Source of the DNA: Ceratothoa steindachneri
Lineage: Eukaryota > Arthropoda > Malacostraca > Isopoda > Cymothoidae
Direction of reading: 5' to 3'
Length of the DNA: 64,000 bases
Assembly: GCA_963969495.1 (NCBI GenBank)
Contig: OZ018324.1
Coordinates: forward strand, 155,666,172-155,730,171
In this document: one piece after another, positions 1 to 12,191 of the stretch
Position numbering within the stretch: the first letter of the stretch is position 1
Layout of the letters: each line of letters begins with the position of its first letter
The notes under the pieces: generated by a model
The model's database searches: none
Seen by the model: only the letters and a program-made list of their open reading frames with translations
Told to the model about the DNA's origin: nothing
Program-made: the position numbers and the translations under genes

Positions 1-172
1 TATTTTTTTTTATATAGTCATTGGAGTGATAAATAAATTTTACCGAATTCCAATTAATTAAGTGGCCATTTTGGAAAATATGAACAAAAACGCACTATTA
101 TTTTCACCTCTCCGTACATTGTATTTATACTGAGTAAAACGGACCTTGAATGTGTCTTCTTTTGAGACCCAA
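1..172. other. AT-rich flank, nothing recognised
   Basis: AT-rich DNA with short overlapping open frames on both strands (58-393 minus, 146-442 plus) that show no domain or family I recognise. The plus-strand frame runs into the Tc1 terminal repeat, so it is unlikely to be a gene. Confidence 0.5.
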
Positions 173-256
173 AATGGCCGAGTGGATTCGGCGCTCGCTA
201 AGTGGTCCAGCGACGCGGGAAGCTGTTCGCAACTCGCCCACGCTACTTTCCTTTTT
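173..256 (+). repeat. tRNA-like SINE head or tRNA pseudogene (Ser/Leu type)
   Basis: The segment starts with TGGCCGAGTGG, a perfect match to the pol III A-box/D-arm consensus of Ser and Leu tRNAs. A 5-bp anticodon-like stem follows (TCGCT/AGCGA), but with a 9-nt rather than 7-nt loop. About 40 nt further on is GTTCGCAACTC, a degenerate B box, and then a T5 run near 251-255 that could end pol III transcription. No proper acceptor stem can be drawn, so this is not a working tRNA. A tRNA-derived SINE head or an old tRNA pseudogene fits best. Confidence 0.4.
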
Positions 257-373
257 AAAGAAGAAAAGGAAAGACCAAGAATGAAAGCTGTGCAAATTGA
301 CAATGGTATTTTAAAAATTAAAGTTAAAGCGAAAATCGTCGTGAACATATCTCGAAAAAGCTTTGCGGAGATA

Positions 374-1905
374 CAATGGTCCGCAAAAAACAACGCACTG
401 TTAGAAAGGCAAATTTACATACTATTAGTAAACGCAAATTAAGGAAATTTACAATGCATGTGGAACTTTATGCAATAAATACAATGTAACGATCTGGATG
501 AAAAAATGGTGAACAGAAAACTTTATAAGGACATTAGTGAAATTTGACATGGCAAAGTTTACAACACATTCATATAAACATGGTCTAGTACTTGATTCCC
601 GTAACCCTTTTTGTTTACAACATATTCATATAAACATGGTTTAGTACTCGATTCCCATAACCCTTTTTGTCAATAACAGCTCGCAGGCGCTTTGAGTAGT
701 CTCCTACAGGTGCTTTCGCTGTTTTTGTTCCATTCCTCCAAACATTTTTCTTCCAAATCATCAGTTACATTTTTTATGAGATTCATGTCAGAAGATTGAC
801 TTGATCATTTCAAAATATTAATTATACTTTTATGCAACCAATTCTTAGTTTGTTTTGCTGTATGCTTGAGGTTATTGTTTTGTTGAAATGCCCATCCTGG
901 TTTCAATTTCAGACAACGCTAAATAACACATTTCTTTCCAAACTTTCCCTGTTCATTCTTCCTTAGACTACCTCCATTCTTTCAACCTCTGATGATTAAA
1001 AAGAACCCCATACCATGATTGATCCACCACCGAATTTGACTAAGGATCGTATTCTTTGGCGCATAAGCTGCACTTTTTTTCTCCAAACTCAGCTGCTTGA
1101 TTTTCTCCCCAAAAAGTTATATTTTCGTTTCCTCTGACCAAATGATTTCTTCCCAGAACGTTGCCGGTTAATTTAAATGCTCATTTGCAAATCCAAGCGA
1201 GTTTTATTAAGGAATTGGGTATTTCTTAGAGTAAGAGAAAAAGATCGTAAGGACGCAGCGTTGTACTTATTGTATCTTTGCTAACTTCAACTACACTTGT
1301 TGCAAGATTTTCCTGCAGCTATCCCATAGTGTTCTAGTAAGTTTTCTAGCTGCACGTTCGGTTAACACCCAAGGGCGACCTGAACAATCCAAGGGATGAA
1401 TTGAATTACGAGACTTCCAGTTGGGTATTATGGTATCAGCTGAATTTAGAGGTAATTTAAGCTGCGATATTTCTGTAGCCAAGGCTACTCTTATGAAGGG
1501 CTACAATGCGTCCACGAAGATCTTGACCGATTTGTTTGTTTTTCGATATGAGGGTGTTGACGATACGAACTTGTAAGAAATAACTCAGTAGCCTTACACG
1601 ATGACGAAAGAACCCTCGCATTTAGTTTAGAATATTCTAGATATACAGGAACAAATGAGGATTAGTTTATAATGAGACAGTTTGCAGATGTAACCTATTT
1701 ATATGAATGTGTTGTAAACTTTTGCGTTGTCAAATCTCACTATTGTCTTTATCAAGTTTTTCCTGTTCACCATTTTGTTTTTCTGATCATTAAATTGTAT
1801 TCATTGGATAAAATTCCACGTGCATTGTAAATTTCATTAACCTGCGTTACAAATGAGTATGAAATTTTGTATTTTTAAGTGTTGTAAACATTTTGCGGAC
1901 CACTG
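374..1905 (-). mobile_element. Complete but dead Tc1-family DNA transposon with long terminal inverted repeats
   Basis: A 1,532-bp element flanked by TA on both sides (372-373 and 1906-1907). The ends are CAATGGTCCGCAAAA and, inverted, CAGTGGTCCGCAAAA. The inverted repeats run about 210 bp (374-583 and 1694-1905) and match closely over most of their length, the long-TIR architecture seen in several Tc1 subgroups. Between them lies a minus-strand transposase relic. Inside the left end is a tandem 56-bp duplication (557-612 and 613-668, four differences). Since the transposase is broken, the copy could only have moved with help from elsewhere. Confidence 0.85.
640..1560 (-). pseudogene. Tc1 transposase relic
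   Basis: Read on the minus strand from about 1,555 downwards, interrupted frames give recognisable Tc1 transposase blocks in the right order. First is an N-terminal DNA-binding part (LRGRIVALHKS). Next is the linker SGRPWVLTERAARKLTRTL, within the open piece 1291-1482. Then come the first DDE block (IIWSEETKI), the PKN...GGSIMVWG-like block, and the second block FQQNNNLKHTAK. The third catalytic block is eroded (SQSSDMNLIKN, where the family has SPDLNPIEN). Multiple stops and frameshifts disable it. A live Tc1 transposase would be about 340 residues and would cut and paste the element at TA dinucleotides. Confidence 0.8.
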
Positions 1906-1907
1906 TA

Positions 1908-4900
1908 TTTGTAAAGAAATAGTACATAATAATGAAGTGAAAATATGTCCAAGATATACAACTGCAGATCCTCTGCGGATATTGTTGCAAGGAAAGCACG
2001 AAATCCTCCAGATATCAGGTGCACCATCCTAGACCTCCTTACAGGTCTGACATTCCGAGAGGGACGCTTGATATGTTATCGTGTGTTTAAGAGGTTGTGA
2101 CAGTGTGGGATCCAACTTCCGAGGTAGTATTGGAGATGTAGGAAGAAAGGATGAAGACCGGGTGGCAGGGATGGGCAAGGGTTGGGAAGAGCGTGTAAAA
2201 GTTGGGCTGATCATGCGAATGAGTGAGGATGGAGTGGATTGTATTGTGCATGAAGTTTGTGTAGGGTCGTTCTTGGGATATTTTGCCTCGGAATCAACCA
2301 TGACTTGATATGATACAGCAGCCAACATCACTATGATCGAGTCACTTCGGCGTCGAAAAAGTGATGGGGGCGTTTTTTGCTTGAAAAAGTATAATAAATG
2401 GGGTGGGGGTATTTTTGCTGGCATTGATGTGCGCCGGCCAAACATTATGGGAGTGGTGGTAGGTTACGACAAGACGGATTGCAAACGCGTGGCATAAAAT
2501 TTGCCTTTTAAGATATAATTATTGGTTCAGTTATTGACCTGTGGATCCACTAAAGGAGTGTGCTGGCCTTACTAGGAGCTGCCACACCTTGCAAAACAGA
2601 AGGGGGAGGGGGGCAAGTACAGTCTTATTCCTGGCCTCAATGGCCTATTACTATTCTCATTACTTTCGGAAATTCAACTAAGATTCCACTTAAATATATC
2701 GTAAGCCATGTATATAGTAACGTCATCCCTACCCTTTGTATAATATGGATAAAGTTTTATTTCTTCTATATTTAAAAGAAGGAAACTGAAATTGGGTAAA
2801 ATAAACCTTCGATAGAAAATGTGTCAAAATTTATTCAAATTTCATATAAAATTGCATCAATTATCCAGGTTTGCAAATTCAATTTAAAATCCCTGCAATA
2901 AAATTTTTATAGTTATCGTTTAGTACATTTTCTTACTGATGTTCAAGGGTCTAATTCATATTTCTAATATTCACTAATTCAAACACTAATCCATTTTAAG
3001 TTCTTTCTCATCTTATGCAATTTTCTCTTTTAAGATATTTATCTACTAGACTAGATATCCTCTATTCTTATTGCACTTTTCAGACCCACAGCGTTACTTA
3101 ACTACATCTATATTGCTAATGTAGTTTATCATATTTTTTTTTTAGTTAGGGAAAGACTTTATGTAGACCGTGTATACCCTTTGATGTCTTTCTTTAACTG
3201 TACACAATGGGCATTTTAAGTATCTTAAAGCATGTAATCAAGATAGAGGTGGTATAAAAAACCTTTCCTCAAGAGATTCAAGGACCAAAAGCAAACAAAT
3301 AAAAAAAAAATAATCCTTTGTTCCCAACAGGAAGAAATAAGATCGCACAATACAATCCGGACAAAATCTGAATGATATCAAGTGCAAATAAAACTGAATA
3401 AATATCATTAAAGTTATTCGTTCATTCGTAAAGGTAAAAATTATGACCCACTCCCCCCAAAAAAAGAAGAGGGAATATAGAAGAAAGGAAGGCAAAGAAT
3501 TATGTTGATAATTCAGAGGTGTTGTGCCTTCATCGGGAAAGAACACATCACTCCACTTCTCAATAAAAATGAGTAAATAAATGTATTTTGAAAGCAAATT
3601 TAAAAGAAAAATCCTTTATGTATATGAAGAAAACTAAAGAGAACATCTCCACAGAAAATATGTAACGAGAAATCTGAAAAGAAAATGGTGATATAGGAAG
3701 TAAAAAATCAACCTGATGGTGTTGAGGCCCGGAGGGGCCTCAATCAAGATGTCAGCTCTATTATGGTGTTGCTCTTGGCGAACGTGACACCCACATGTGG
3801 GAAGACTACACAAACTAACAAATGATCAAGGCACGATTCATAATTCCTTAAAGAAAAAGAATTGACCAATGCAAAAAAAAACGAACGTGTTTAAAGGTTT
3901 ATTACAAGTAGAGACTGGAAAGTATTAGTTAAAACAACTGGTAAAGGTCTAACTCCAATCGAATGGGCTTCGACTGAATATGGGGGAAAAAAATGTCTGA
4001 GGAGACAAATGGAAAATCCTGAATACGAAGGATATGAAAGAACAAAAATTAATGGAGTGGTAAAGTAAACTGCCCTCTGTGTAGCATCCCTGCGTACAGA
4101 ACAGTTTATTTTACTATTAATGAATTGGGTTTAAAATGGATCGATAGCATTTGTAAAACCCGAAGAGGGGATTTCTGCCTCATATTACTGGTCACACTCA
4201 TTGCCCCCCCCCCCGACAAAAACGAGTCGCATTCTATAAAAATGAAGGCACCAATGCAATCGGATTTAATAATTTACATACAAGGCACAAACTAGGGTGG
4301 AAGGGTAGTGGGAAGGAAGGAAGACATATATAATTACAGACTTCGATGTACACAGGATCTCCTAAGCCTCATGTACAGAGGAAGGGGAAGGCTTATGAGC
4401 TAAATATTAGAAACACCTAGCGAGGTGCAAATCATATTGATGTGCGATGAGGAAAAGTACTTGTGCCACAAAGACGGAATCGAGGTGCCAAATAAGGACA
4501 CAAACCACTCACAATCGACTTGCAAACGCTGTTTAACTAATTTAAATTATGATGATACATTCGCGAAAGAGGTCTCGGGGACATGGCTTGCCAGATGACA
4601 AAAACCCAAGGGAGGCGATGTTATGCGAACCATATAATTGCTCTACAGCGCATATTTCATTGCTATGAAGAGCAAAATGGCGCGGATAAAAGGATATCTT
4701 TGTGCTTAAGGCATAAAAAGGAGTGGGATGGAAAAGTACTTAGTGGCAATGATATGCGCCAACCCCATTTTTTGTGCAGGAGTGGTAAAGTGTGTGTGAG
4801 GGGGAGGGACAAGATGATGGTGCACAATACAAGCTTGAACTTGACTCGTTTTGTTATCCATTCTTTTTTTCGGAAATAATTCACTAGCTTTCTAACGGCT

Positions 4901-4925
4901 TTCAAATTTGGAGCCAGTGAATATA
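1908..4925. other. Unannotated AT-rich flank
   Basis: About 3 kb with no recognisable gene, RNA or transposon. Open frames here (2029-2445 minus, 3238-3597 minus, 4583-4879 plus) are low-complexity or lack any domain I know. A (C)12 run sits near 4,205. A short resemblance between 2,405-2,450 and 10,560-10,610 hints at a shared old repeat, but it is too weak to call. Confidence 0.5.
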
Positions 4926-5212
4926 TAGTAAACCCTCGATATAACGAACTATATGGGGCGGGGGAGGCGTTGGTTAAACCCGATGGGCGTTAAAGGCCAT
5001 GGAAATAACGAACCAAGTTCGTTATGGATATGAAATACGTATGTAATTACTAATAAAGTTATGTGGACTACACAACATAGTATTGATACGAACCTTGCAC
5101 TGTAGGAGAAGTGTGACACACCAACACTCACTCAGGCTGGTCGTGAAGCTTGACTGTTAAACCCGATGGAGTTCAGCCAGGAAATTTAGTTCGTTATATC
5201 GAGGGTTTACTG
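4926..5212. mobile_element. pogo/Tigger-type MITE
   Basis: A 287-bp non-coding element. Both ends carry inverted copies of AGTAAACCCTCGATATAACG followed by AACTA, about 24 bp in all. The flanks are TA (4924-4925 and 5213-5214); the first base is T instead of the usual C on the left. The AACCCTCGNTATAACGAA-type terminus is typical of arthropod pogo/Tigger elements. Inside each end a shorter TTAAACCCGATGG block is repeated directly. There is no coding capacity, so it would depend on a pogo transposase such as the ones relic at 58-61 kb. Confidence 0.8.
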
Positions 5213-8200
5213 TAGTCTTATTGTGCAGTGAATCCAAGTACATACTTTCCGTAATGGGAGAAGACAGGTGGATTGCTAAGAAACGCCAATGTAAATCTTG
5301 GGTGACTGCCAAGTTGGAGAAACGATATGGCAGAGTTCATAAGCTCTTTGGCTTCAATGCAGGTGAAAATCTTTACTAAGGAAACATAAACATGGCTGAA
5401 TCATGCGGGAATCGGCGTAGAAGCAACGTCATTGTTTCCAAGCAGATCAACGAGCAACAAAGGAAGGCTATAACTCGGTAATTGATTCGTCAGTATAACT
5501 TACAAGGATGAAGGCTTTTCACGAGATTCCCACCATAGAATCATCAGTGACTCCTAAACATCGTCTTTGGTTTGGTAATTTGTGTCATAATGACAGAAAA
5601 GTTTGTTCACCTCTCCAAATGACGAGTTCTTCGTTAGCACCGCATGTGGTTCGGATTTTCAGAATAACAGCAGTGTGGACGAGGGGGAACGAAATCAAGT
5701 GGGTAAGGCGGGCTCCGAGGTGGGCGGGAGTTTTACTTGGTTTCACCGCGAAAAGACCGATGGAATCTTAGATCGTAGGTTGTGCCATACTTCCCTCGCA
5801 TCCTGGAACGATATAATGTACATAAAGATTAGAATGACCACCAACGGCGAGTCAGAAGGCACGAGGGGCTGGTCCTCATTGGAGTATGTCTCCAAGTCGT
5901 AGTGTATTTTTTTTTTACATCAACAACCAATGATTGAACCATTTTTGCCCCCAGGTGGTGAGCAGTCGTTCCGCATCAGGGGTATTGGATGTCGCCCCCG
6001 CCCCCAATAAGGGGACACTAGTACTCCATCCGGAGTACTAGTGGTGTGAAGGCAGGAAGGGAAACTATAGCGGTGTTGAAATTGTCTATGTACATGCATG
6101 TGGAGCTATGAGCGGCCAGCTCATGACGCCACAGTCTTGTGTCCTTTTCGCTGGGATTGAACTCATCCCTCGATGTCCGAAATCCACATCAGTATCCATT
6201 AAGAGACAATCTGAAGAAAGACTGATTTTTATTTTTAATACAACCGAATGGCTTGGAAATTTGTCATTCCTTAACCCCACCAAACACAGTGGAGTATCAT
6301 GAAAGACCAGGTAGAGGCTAAGATGATCCAAGAACGCGCCTCGAAGACATGATCCCAGGAGAAACTTATTGAACGCCTCCGAGATGTGCTGAAGATTCTT
6401 GAATTCGACACGAATCTCTCTTCTCTGCTCGTACCCTTCAAGGGTGCAGGCCATATGGGAAGGACAGGGCCTGTAGTACATTAATTATTAAAAAAATGGC
6501 ATCCTCTATTCCTAGAGGCACGTTTTTGTATATAAAAATGTATTGTGTATTACTTTTCATTATTTTTTTTTGTATCTCCAAGGCCAAAGGTTGTGTATCA
6601 TTCACTATTTGCAAACCATACATCTCAGCACTGGGGTTCGATGCCTGTTAACTTGAACTGTTAGTTGAGAACTACCGGGTAGAGTGAATTTTAAATTTAT
6701 TGAATGGCAAAGGAAATCAATACAGCCACTGGCTAACAAAATAAAACAACATAAAAAAAAAGAAGTCATGGTCATCGGTTGGCCGCAAACAGCTAATCAA
6801 CCGAGGTTTGGGTTACCAGCAGTAACTTTGAAAAGGTTAAATCTCATACACAGTTATTGAAGGCCATCCCGCTCCAAAACAACTAGAAAATCGTATTTAA
6901 TAAAGGAGTGCTCGTGAAATAATGGCGATCGAGAGGAAAGGAGAGGATAAAAAAAACAAAAAAAAAACAAACACTTAGATCAAGATATAGAACAAAGTTA
7001 AATCCCTCGGTATGTTGTAAGACCTTTGGAAGCGGACAACAGCTTAGTACCCAAAGATGAAAAATAGTGATATTACCAATGAATATGGGAAAAATGGAAC
7101 GCGATAATTATGGGGAGGGGAGGAAGTATATAGGTATGTGGAATATTTGGATAGGTCGTCTAAAGGATAACAGGAGATGAGAACAGGAAGGCAAAATGGG
7201 TTAAGGGGAGGTTAGAGATGTGTGGATCGAGTATTTGCGTTCGTGAACTTGACTGAGAAAGCACAGGATAAGGTGTAAGGTTTATTATGGGTTTACGAAA
7301 CTTTTGAAAGCATATCGACAGGTTTCAAGAATGTATGGAGTAAGTGGTAACTATCATGTAGAGTTTTAAGTTGTAAGTCGGGTAAGAGATGGCCGAATTA
7401 AATAAAGGTGATGACATTACCACACTCTTATTACAGTCCTGCCATTAAGCCAGCCACCGAGCACACGAGGTTCTTCCAGAGATCCTGAAACTTTGTTTAT
7501 CTGCAGACTTTTTCCTAAGTTATGCAATTGGTCATGTTGTGAATATGTTAAAGTGCTTGGCTCTTTGTGGCAGCAAGTGCATGTGTTTTGTTTGTATCCA
7601 GAGACAGACTGGATCGGTGGGTTACTGTGTTATGTACGGGTGAAATGTTTAGTGCATGATGGTTGCCTGGTTTTGAAATAGAATTCATTGGAGTACCTGC
7701 GCATATTTATCAAAGGACGGTACGGGTTTTGTATCTCATGACAAAGGAGTCTCAAGTTTCGTGCGGTATTGAGAAATTGCTCTGCGGATGTCGTAGAGGT
7801 GTTTTATGGACCCTACCTTCATTTCCGAATGTAGGCGATTTTATTTGGGTGTTTTGAATACTGCCTTGTTTTGTAATTTATTGAGGAGTGTCTGGGTGAG
7901 AAGAGGTACCTAAGCCGTAATGGTATGGGCGAATGTGATGATTCTTTGAATTGCACAAATGAGGTACCCGAGAGTGCTCATTTACCCCCCTGGTATTTGT
8001 TGTGTAGTCGGAGATTTAGTCCTGTATGGCACCAATGACAGTTGGTGTTCTGTTTAAGGGGAGAAGGGGGTTTTATGAGCAAAACTGCTTCAAGGAATAA
8101 CATCACATCTAAATTAAATTCATATTTCAAAATAATAAATAATAGATAAATGCATTGATTTTTAAGGTTAAATAGATCTGAAAAGAATCCATTTTTTTCC

Positions 8201-8529
8201 CATTTTATGAGAACTGTCCTGGCATTATTTATAAATACCAAATTTTGTTTAAATAAATATTAGCAGAGCATTATTTTCTTTAATCCTATGGTATTATTTG
8301 TGTTTATAAAGCTTTTAACATGATATAAAACATGTTAATAGAATTTTTTTTTTTAAATGAAGAAGGGGTGAAGATGGGGAGAACTTTGATAATAGAATCT
8401 GTGGTGTGTGGCTGGAGTAATTGCAATGTTTCAGCATCTAGTATGTGTTATAATTTATAGGCAGACTGGAATAACAATGTTATGATAGGAAAGTTTAAGC
8501 AGCGATTATAAAGTTATCAGGTACTACAA
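5213..8529. other. Unannotated flank
   Basis: About 3.3 kb without a recognisable gene. The open frames at 5508-5902 plus and 6086-6481 minus have no domain I know. The one structural feature is the short perfect palindrome at 6016-6043. A (GGGATTGAACTCATCCC) T-arm-like hairpin near 6,160 was considered as a SINE mark, but I found no A box to go with it. Confidence 0.45.
6016..6043. repeat. Perfect 12-bp inverted repeat
   Basis: CACTAGTACTCC and GGAGTACTAGTG flank a 4-nt loop (ATCC), giving a perfect hairpin. Nothing nearby suggests a terminator or a transposon end, so its role is unknown. Confidence 0.7.
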
Positions 8530-8828
8530 GTTTTTGAATGTGCAATGTACAAGGATGTTTCTTAAGAGTAAATTATTCCCCAAATTAGTGTATAGTAGTG
8601 AGACTATCGCAAGAAAGAAAAAAAGATCAAACCAAACAGAGTATAGAAGTGAGACTATAGTAAGGAAAAAGGCAAGATCGAGAGTGAGAACAGTGCAAAT
8701 GGAGAATTTGCGAGGGATGTTGGGTGTTGGAGGGAAAATTGACCAAGGAACGATTTGCTAAGAAGCATAGGTGGAAAAAGGAGTTTTACTACCAATTTCT
8801 AATCATTTAAAATGCCTTTTATTTCTCC

Positions 8829-8970
8829 TTAACCTTCTAAGCGCTGGGCGGACCAATTGGACCTCTTATGGTTTTAGGCCTAAGGAAAATTCCATGGAAT
8901 TCCTAACGGTAGTTTTTCTCCGGCGCTGACGGGGTCATGCATTTTCTGGGCGTGGTACTTTAAGGGTTAA
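8829..8970. mobile_element. piggyBac-like MITE (tentative)
   Basis: A 142-bp segment bounded by TTAA on both sides (8829-8832 and 8967-8970). Its ends read TTAACCTTCTAAG on the left and, inverted, TTAACCCTTAAAG on the right. TTAA targets and CCCTTWG-like termini are typical of piggyBac MITEs. The inverted repeat is short and imperfect. It interrupts the LINE relic around it. Confidence 0.4.
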
Positions 8971-9125
8971 CATAGGATCCGAACCACGGGTATCTACAGT
9001 GTATGGTAGGCATCAGGAAGTCACCCCCCAATCGGGACTCCATCCGGCTACTAACCACACCGGATGTGGCTTAACTACGCTACGATTGGAACCGCTGCTT
9101 CCACTCCTCTAAGCCCTAGCCAGGT
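8971..9125 (-). repeat. 5S-rRNA-like SINE (SINE3-type) remnant
   Basis: Read on the minus strand, the segment contains GTTAAGCCACATCCGG, then GTGGTTAGTA, GGATGG and GGGTGACTTCCTG in that order. These match the internal promoter of 5S rRNA (AGTTAAGC..., GGTTAGTA, GGATGGGTGACCNCCTG), with about 13 extra bases inside the last block. About 40 nt downstream is GTGGTTCGGATCC, which looks like a tRNA B box. It is too diverged for a 5S gene; a SINE with a 5S-derived head is the best reading. Confidence 0.5.
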
Positions 9126-9419
9126 ATTAGATGTGGTGTGAGAACGGGTTCGAATGAGGTTATGATCGAGAATGTTCTGGTGGCATGGTGATGTAGAAAG
9201 GAATGGATGAAAAACAACTTATGGAGAGAATCGAAGAAAATGTGTGGTGGTGTGCGAAAGGTAGGGAGAGAGTAAAATATGGATTGTGTGATGATTATGT
9301 TATATGGCATAACAACGGTTATTGTGAACATGAAAAAGGAAAAGAGAAGGGGGAGATTGAGAGTGGAATAGAAGTTGTACTGAATGCTGGATGAGAGAAA
9401 AGTGTCTGCTGAAAAATGT

Positions 9420-12039
9420 GGGTGCTTGACCAGGATCAAACAAGGTGTTCTGAATGAGTGTGATAACAGAAGGGGAAAGGAGACAGAGGGCAAAATATCA
9501 GGGGCACTCAATGAGTAAGTGGGCTATGGTGAGTCTAGTGCGAGAGGTCGCAGTCGGTGGTTGTCTAGTGCCACTTCTTTATATTGGGAATGGTCATAGG
9601 TGGGCGTTATCGCGATAACGATATCGGGTTATCAGGGCAGAGGAATGCTAGTCGGTCCGATAGGGAGTGGACATTGCCACAGTTGAGGCCTTGTCTATGC
9701 TAAAAAAAGACAACCAGCATGGCATTACAACGTGAGAATGCCTTTTGTATATCATGGCTGAGTGAAGAAAACGCCATTGTACACGGCCAAAGTGATGGAG
9801 TCAAGCTTGGTAGTAAGGCAACAGCGAGTGGGATTTTGTTTAGAAGATTAATCAGGAGACCACAATTGTTTTTATAAGCAGCAAGAAATGGCTATGGATG
9901 AGTACGATGAGACTTTTGAATCCGGTTTGAGGATGGGCAAAGCTATGGATTTGCGCCAAGCTGAGGGGAAGGGGGGCGCCTTCTAGCCAAAATCTTGTTT
10001 AAGTGTCCAAAAGGAAGGGAACTCAGAAGACGTTGGAAATACATGATGCGATTCTTTTGTAAACGAGAACATTAAGTCAGACAGAGGACAATGCGTTTCG
10101 CAACTGGTTGAACTCCTCGTCCGTTATAGGATTGAAAGAAAGGGAGTGAGTATGGGGTGAGGACCTTGAGATGGAGAACTAGAGGACAACCATCTCCCTG
10201 TATCCAGGAGTCTTCGACCCTAAGTACTGGTGGGCGCAACGGAACACTTTTCAGCAATACCACAAGCACTGCAAGCCTGTTTATTTTTCAGTGTTAGGGA
10301 AGATGATTATGGTATTATCTGCGGACCACTTCGCTGCATTCAGGTACGGGCGAGCTGGAAAACTTGGTAATAGAGGAGGCTGCAGCAGATATGATCTGGA
10401 GTTGAAGGCTTATGTCCATGATAAATGTGAATGCAGCAGCTTGTGCGGGGGCCTGTTTGTGGGCTTCCACCGGTAGATGGACCCTAACTGGACGAAATGA
10501 TACACCTGGGTAAAGTGTGCAGAAAAAATAGAGGTATATGTGTGTTTAATAGGGTATAAAGGGATAGGAACTGAAGTTTTATTGGCGTTGATGCTCGCCG
10601 AATATTTCTGAGATAATGGTTTATGGTGATGCTGTAGAAATAAATGAAAGTACAAATTGCGACTAAGTAATACTTTTCAAACAGGGAAGAATGTTTCCCT
10701 CTTGGGAAAACACTTTTTCGCTTAAAGACTATGACTAGTTCTAACAAAAGGATAAAAACCGAGGCATCACCCATGAAGACTTGATAAATGAGAAATTGAT
10801 AGGATAACTTTTGAAAAATCAAATAGAAAATTTGCAAAACCTATCATGGGAGGAATGTTTATGAAGGAAAAGAACCTGAGGGATGGTAGACACTGAACAA
10901 AGTAAAGTTACTGACAGTGGGCAAATCCCTACCTATTTTATGCCAAAAGATAATAAGAGATTTTTAATAAGACAGAGAGGGGTGTAAACCAACGTGACCT
11001 ACTTAGATATTGAGTAAATAAATGAAATGTGGGAAATGATTTTGAGAACTTTTAATAAATAAAAGTGTGAAAAACTATTAGAGGAATGAATGAATATAGG
11101 ACAGGCAATGAAATTTTTGCCCACCGTGAAAGATTAAGTACCAGAAGAATCCCCTTTTTTATCATATTACCCTAGAATATGTCAAAATGCATCATTTGGA
11201 ATGAGAAAAATCCTAGTATTGAGAATATGAGATTGCGCTTATTGAAAAAGCACCATTGGTCATCACCAGTATCTTATAATAAAAAGTGCTGACACTTTCC
11301 AAATGGCCTCACCCATTAAAAACGCAGACATGGAATGTTTTCTTAGAGCTACAACCAGTACATTCCTATTTTGCATACATCCTATTGGGATACTTGCTGC
11401 AGGAACCACTGTTCTAGCCCACTTTAAAATCTGAACTACTTTAAGTTAGAGGAATAACGTCAGTTAAGGTTGATTTTAATTACTAATAGGGCACTGCCAT
11501 ATTTGCCATAACAAAAATGATTGGGTTCTCGTAAGAATTTTCTAATGATGCTAGCAGTTAAGAGTGTTTGACGATGTATGCGAGTAGTAAATCTAACGCA
11601 TTCCTTTTTTAATTTAATTATATTTTAACCTAAAATATCAAGGCTTTTGACACAGTTAACTTGGATTAGGCAAAATAAATTCATTTAAAGAAAAAAAAAA
11701 CCAACGCTGCAAATCGATAAGAATAAATCGTTGTCCATTAACTTAAAATTAATATGAGCACCAATTTAAGCCACTGCTACAGAGTACATAAAAAGATTTG
11801 AATTGAATTTTGTTTCTATCTTCAATAACTACTTGTTATCCAGAATAAAATATTAGACAAATTAAATAAAAGCAAATATACCCCCCTAAAATATTAGAAA
11901 ACTTAAATAAAGGCAAATAAATCCTTCAGAAATAAAGATCTTTAAATCAGAAAAACCCTCTTCTGGAATAACACAGGAAACCTCCCTTCTACAATAAAAC
12001 ATCTAAAATAATAAAAGAAATTGGGAAAAGTCCAATTTC
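9420..12039. other. Downstream flank of the transporter gene, nothing recognised
   Basis: About 2.6 kb of AT-rich DNA with no recognisable gene or transposon. The frames at 10072-10269 minus, 10291-10476 plus and 10484-10837 minus lack any family signature. Confidence 0.5.
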
Positions 12040-12045
12040 TTTAAT
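12040..12045 (-). promoter_or_regulatory. SLC35B2: Candidate polyadenylation signal of the transporter gene
   Basis: ATTAAA on the minus strand about 150 nt past the stop codon at 12,192-12,194. It is the first plausible poly(A) hexamer I noticed in the 3' UTR. I saw no canonical AATAAA on this strand closer to the stop. Confidence 0.3.
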
Positions 12046-12191
12046 GTCATTTCTTGACTGAGTTATTCCGTCTGACAGAATAAAAATAATACAAAAAGGA
12101 GAGAAATAAATAAGGTGCAAACAAAACCACACATTTACATGCAAACAAATACACACAGCAGAAGGGTGCCATTGCGAATCTTTACACTCAT

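Larger units (their letters stand above)
8530..9400 (+). pseudogene. Relic of a LINE reverse transcriptase C-terminus
   Basis: The plus strand at about 8,590-8,740 encodes YRSETIVRKK followed by ARSRVRTVQMENLRGMLG. This resembles the post-RT thumb region of a common invertebrate LINE family (consensus near YGSETLVWKEKERSRIRAVQMDNLRGLLGI). At about 9,160 a second piece reads IENVL then WWHGDVERNG, matching the ENVLRWFGHVERM block that normally follows some 30 residues later. Between them lie about 300 bp containing a MITE-like and a SINE-like insertion. Frameshifts and stops are frequent. The call rests on motif order only. Confidence 0.5.

Noticed and set aside
6086..6481. 131-codon minus-strand frame as a gene
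   Set aside because: No domain, no splice or promoter context, and no resemblance to a family I know. Kept only as unannotated flank.
9116..9511. 131-codon minus-strand frame
   Set aside because: Low-complexity Phe/Ser/Leu-rich translation of a purine-rich stretch; the plus strand carries a LINE relic instead.
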